Below are positions 5,558 to 7,391 of a DNA stretch of 7,391 bases, one piece after another. Origin of the DNA: VAZQ01 sp035263865 (GTDB lineage Bacteria; Pseudomonadota; Alphaproteobacteria; Rhizobiales; Xanthobacteraceae). The notes under the pieces were generated by a model. The model saw only the letters and a list, made by a program, of their open reading frames with translations, made no database searches and was not told the DNA's origin. Location of the stretch: positions 1 to 7,391 of the forward strand of contig DATFQX010000047.1 of NCBI GenBank assembly GCA_035263865.1, in the 5' to 3' direction. Numbering within the stretch: position 1 is the stretch's first letter; each line of letters opens with the position of its first letter. The position numbers and the translations under genes are program-made.

Positions 5558-5652
5558 ACGAGCAGCACACAGCTTCGCTTCTTTGGTATGATGGGCCGCG
5601 CCGCTTCATGCCACGCCTCTTGGCGGAGACTACAGCAGCTTTCAAAGCGGCG

Positions 5653-5672
5653 TGTCTCAGACATGGGTGACA
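5653..5672. repeat. left terminal inverted repeat of the IS481 element
   Basis: TGTCTCAGACATGGGTGACA includes the last codons and stop of the transposase (stop at 5657-5659), a compact layout common in this family. It is also nearly repeated at 5136-5150 in the older IS relic. Confidence 0.65.
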
Positions 5673-6841
5673 ACCCTCGGGCCGAAAGGATTGTCGAGGG
5701 GTTGCAAGGTCTTTTGCTCCAGGTCGACATAGCCCAGGTCATAATCCATGAAGCTGATGAGCCAAATGCCCTCGTCGACCTCCTTGAGGCCAAGCGTCTG
5801 ACCGGCAAGAACCACGGAGATGTTGATCTTCTTGCGGTGCAGGCAGATGCGCCCGCAGGCCGTCACGAGAATTTCGCGATCATGGAAGGGATAAGTCAGG
5901 TTGGGTAAGCCGCGATACGGGCGCAGGGATGGCGTGTAGATCTCAGCCGGGCACTTCATGTTCAAAGCTTCGTGCGGGCGTTCGCGGTTGAATTCGCTGA
6001 CGAAGTTATCGAATTTTGCTTGCTGCTGCAGGCTGTTAGCGCCCGGCGGTCGGGTCGCCTCCTTCTTGAGAGTGAGATGCAGGCGCTCGTGGCGTCCGTT
6101 CTGCTGCGGATGGCCGGGCTTGATGCGCTCGATCTGAATGCCGAGCCGGAGCCACCACACCGAAAGCTTCGAGAGGTTGAACAAGGCATTCGGGCTAGCA
6201 AAGGGAACGCCGTTGTCGGACCGCATCGCCATCGGCAGCCCGCGTTCAGCAAACAGCCGCTCAAAGGCGGTGAAGGCAATGTCTTCGCGGGTAGTTTCCA
6301 GTGCTTCGCACAGCAGCACAAAACGCGAGGCGTGATCGGTGACGGTCAGAGGATAACACCAGCGCCTGTTGCTGAGCAGGAACTCGCCTTTGTAATCGGC
6401 GCACCACAGATCGTTGGGCGCAGTCCCCTGTGACAGCGCTGTTCCGGTGGCATGGGGACGCCTTTTGCCCATGCGCTTGACCAGGCCATGACGATCGAGC
6501 ACGGCATGAATGGTGCTTTTGGCGGGAACCCGGACATCGCTTGCCAGCCGCCGGAGCAGGAGCTCGCGGATCTTGCGTGCGCCCCAATGCGGCTTTTCCC
6601 GTTTGAGGGTGACAATCAGGCTCTCGACCTGCTGGGGCAACTGGTTGGCATAACGCACTGGCCGCCGCGAGCGATCGCTGAAAGCCTCACAACCATGCTC
6701 CCGGTAGCGGTTGAAAATCTTGTAGCCGGTTTTACGCGATATCCCGAACTCCCGGCACACATCCGTCATCGGCTCCCCATCCAGCAGCCGGGCGACAAAG
6801 CGAAGGCGTTCTTCCATCACCGAACTCTCTTTCCACGGCAT
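5657..6841 (-). CDS. IS481-family DDE transposase
   Basis: A 394-residue transposase from MPWKE. An N-terminal helix-turn-helix (MTDVCREFGISRKTGYKIF, about 25-43) recognises the IS ends, a second helical segment spans about 65-120, and an RNase-H-like integrase core follows. Catalytic residues are visible: D149 in CADYKGEF, D209 in RSDNGVPFAS and E252 in GRHERLHLTLKK, with the family PGHPQQNG loop just before the Glu. A C-terminal beta-rich segment ends LEQKTLQPLDNP. The start at 6841 is favoured by GGAGGTG a few bases upstream and by family N-termini; an in-frame ATG at 6946 lies outside the IS end and is not plausible. All catalytic residues and the full length are present, so the enzyme should be functional. 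Confidence 0.94.
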   Translation of the reverse strand: MPWKESSVMEERLRFVARLLDGEPMTDVCREFGISRKTGYKIFNRYREHGCEAFSDRSRRPVRYANQLPQQVESLIVTLKREKPHWGARKIRELLLRRLASDVRVPAKSTIHAVLDRHGLVKRMGKRRPHATGTALSQGTAPNDLWCADYKGEFLLSNRRWCYPLTVTDHASRFVLLCEALETTREDIAFTAFERLFAERGLPMAMRSDNGVPFASPNALFNLSKLSVWWLRLGIQIERIKPGHPQQNGRHERLHLTLKKEATRPPGANSLQQQAKFDNFVSEFNRERPHEALNMKCPAEIYTPSLRPYRGLPNLTYPFHDREILVTACGRICLHRKKINISVVLAGQTLGLKEVDEGIWLISFMDYDLGYVDLEQKTLQPLDNPFGPRVVTHV

Positions 6842-6872
6842 CCACACCTCCGGCTCCGCAAAAAACCGGGAA

Positions 6873-6918
6873 GTGTAACCCATGTGTCCGGTACGATGTG
6901 TCACCCATCTCTCAGGCC
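6873..6918. repeat. right terminal repeat region of the IS481 element, two copies 25 bp apart
   Basis: Read inward on the minus strand there are two copies, ATGGGTGACAC (6908-6898) and ATGGGTTACAC (6883-6873), exactly 25 bp apart. The same 25-bp offset occurs between two copies in the older solo end at 5111-5150, suggesting a paired transposase binding layout. The transposase promoter is probably in or next to this DNA. Confidence 0.6.
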
Positions 6919-6957
6919 GCACAGAATTTCCACCCCGCTTCGCCACCGGTTGAAACC

Positions 6958-7092
6958 TTAGCCTTCCGCCAACGCTCGCACGTCCTGGAGCCCGTAGAAG
7001 GCTGATTCCGTGGGCGTATCGGAGCCGGGGCCGCAGTTGGTTACGGCGCCGGCGTGACAGGCCGGTGAAAATGCTGAGAAATCAATGGCCCG
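6958..7092 (-). other. short open frame, possible 3' end of an unknown gene
   Basis: A 44-codon frame reads RAIDFSAFSPACHAGAV... and ends GLQDVRALAEG before TAA at 6958. Composition is protein-like with G/C third positions, but there is no ATG and the in-frame upstream stop falls inside the GTTACAAAAT arm at 7092-7101. It may be the tail of a gene truncated at the inverted-repeat cluster, or chance. I do not recognise it. Confidence 0.2.
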
Positions 7093-7161
7093 TTACAAAA
7101 TCTGCGCGCAATAACGGGCGCTAAGAACGCATATTTTGTAACACTATTTCGGACCCGAAAT
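7088..7161. repeat. cluster of three interleaved perfect inverted repeats
   Basis: GCCCGTTA (7088-7095) pairs with TAACGGGC (7112-7119). GTTACAAAAT (7092-7101) pairs with ATTTTGTAAC (7133-7142). ATTTCGG (7146-7152) pairs with CCGAAAT (7155-7161). Every arm is perfect (8, 10 and 7 bp), and the first two dyads share GTTA so only one can form at a time. This may be a recombinase crossover or resolution site, a transposon end or a multi-site operator. No matching recombinase gene is in the window. Confidence 0.5.
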
Positions 7162-7284
7162 GCCCTCTCCGACCGCCCCCGCCGTGATGCCGGCGCTAAA
7201 TGGCGGGCCAAGATTTCCGTCTGCCGCGACCGGAGGGACATGGCCGACCAAGCGCACTCCGCGAGAGCCGTTGGCTCGCATCAT
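7144..7284 (-). CDS. possible 46-aa hypothetical ORF
   Basis: ATG at 7284 gives MMRANGSRGV...VPPVAADGNLGPP... ending GEGISGPK. Its ATG overlaps, as ATGA, the stop of another open frame that enters from the right edge and ends QIRLLDPV, an operon-like junction. No clear ribosome site and no recognised domain. The complementary strand is also open here (7160-7366), so at least one of the two is a shadow; I cannot tell which, and both may be non-coding. Confidence 0.15.
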   Translation of the reverse strand: MMRANGSRGVRLVGHVPPVAADGNLGPPFSAGITAGAVGEGISGPK

Positions 7285-7391
7285 ACGGGGTCAAGCAACC
7301 TTATTTGCGTATCCGGCGCCGCTGCGCCCCAGCCACCTCGGTCCGCTTGCGCTGTGCCACTTGTAATCGGATCAACAAAGGCACCGCGGCC

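Larger units (their letters stand above)
5206..5652. other. 447-bp gene-poor interval between two IS481-type ends
   Basis: I find no convincing gene. A minus-strand frame (5450 down into the IS remnant) starts only at TTG and has no recognisable domain before it merges with the relic transposase tail. The interval contains a parS-like palindrome (5234-5249), an AT-richer segment with two strong dyads (5509-5557), and then sequence interrupted by the downstream insertion element. It looks like the regulatory region of a gene removed or split by the IS. Confidence 0.5.
5653..6918 (-). mobile_element. IS481-family insertion sequence, apparently intact
   Basis: About 1.27 kb, with one transposase filling nearly all of it and imperfect inverted ends: left TGTCTCAGACATGGGTGACA (5653-5672) against right GGCCTGAGAGATGGGTGACA read inward (6918-6899), with ATGGGTGACA fully shared. 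A second copy of the repeat (ATGGGTTACAC, 6883-6873) lies 25 bp further in on the right only, so the right boundary could instead be near 6890. I see no convincing target duplication. The open, full-length transposase suggests it is recent or active. Confidence 0.8.

Noticed and set aside
5657..6946. Transposase start at 6946
   Set aside because: It would lie outside the IS end, and the N-terminal extension reads through the terminal repeats.
1..7391. CRISPR array, riboswitch or rRNA
   Set aside because: No regularly spaced repeats, no recognisable aptamer core and no rRNA segments were seen.

Overview
The window is GC-rich DNA from a probable alphaproteobacterium, most likely a Bradyrhizobium-like member of the Rhizobiales. 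This rests on overall protein style, G/C-biased third codon positions, an IS481-family element and an integrase tail ending in a YGHHHPDH motif. It is an inference from composition and recognised families, not from a database search.

The left two thirds (about 1-4490) holds a minus-strand catabolic cluster. In order of transcription it contains a COG3964-type amidohydrolase/deacetylase (3083-4360), a zinc-free medium-chain reductase/quinone-oxidoreductase homologue (1418-2539), a short-chain dehydrogenase homologue that lacks the catalytic tyrosine (603-1370) and a small antibiotic-biosynthesis-monooxygenase (ABM) domain protein (121-414). The last three are closely spaced and probably form one operon for oxidising or reducing an organic substrate; the substrate cannot be read from the sequence. 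Between the amidohydrolase and the reductase lies the wreck of a hybrid sensor kinase (end of a receiver domain plus part of an HPt-like domain, 2747-3075). The amidohydrolase therefore probably has its own promoter, and the cluster is a mosaic joined at about 3075-3083. Upstream of the amidohydrolase there is a sigma-54-like promoter and several operator-like dyads.

The middle (about 4630-5090) is the end of an integrated genomic island. A tyrosine-recombinase C-terminus, broken by a one-base frameshift, runs through three tandem 10-bp repeats into the 3' part of a tRNA-Pro(CGG) gene whose 5' half is missing. This is the classic signature of an attachment site. The integrase side of the island faces left, so the catabolic cluster is probably inside the island.

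The right third is an insertion-sequence landing zone. A remnant of one IS481-type element begins about 12 bp after the tRNA fragment (5101-5205). A 450-bp gene-poor spacer with strong inverted repeats follows, then an apparently intact IS481-family element (about 5653-6918) with a complete DDE transposase. The last 470 bp holds no gene I can name. It does carry a dense nest of interleaved perfect inverted repeats (7088-7161), which may be a recombinase or regulator target, and two short unrecognised reading frames.
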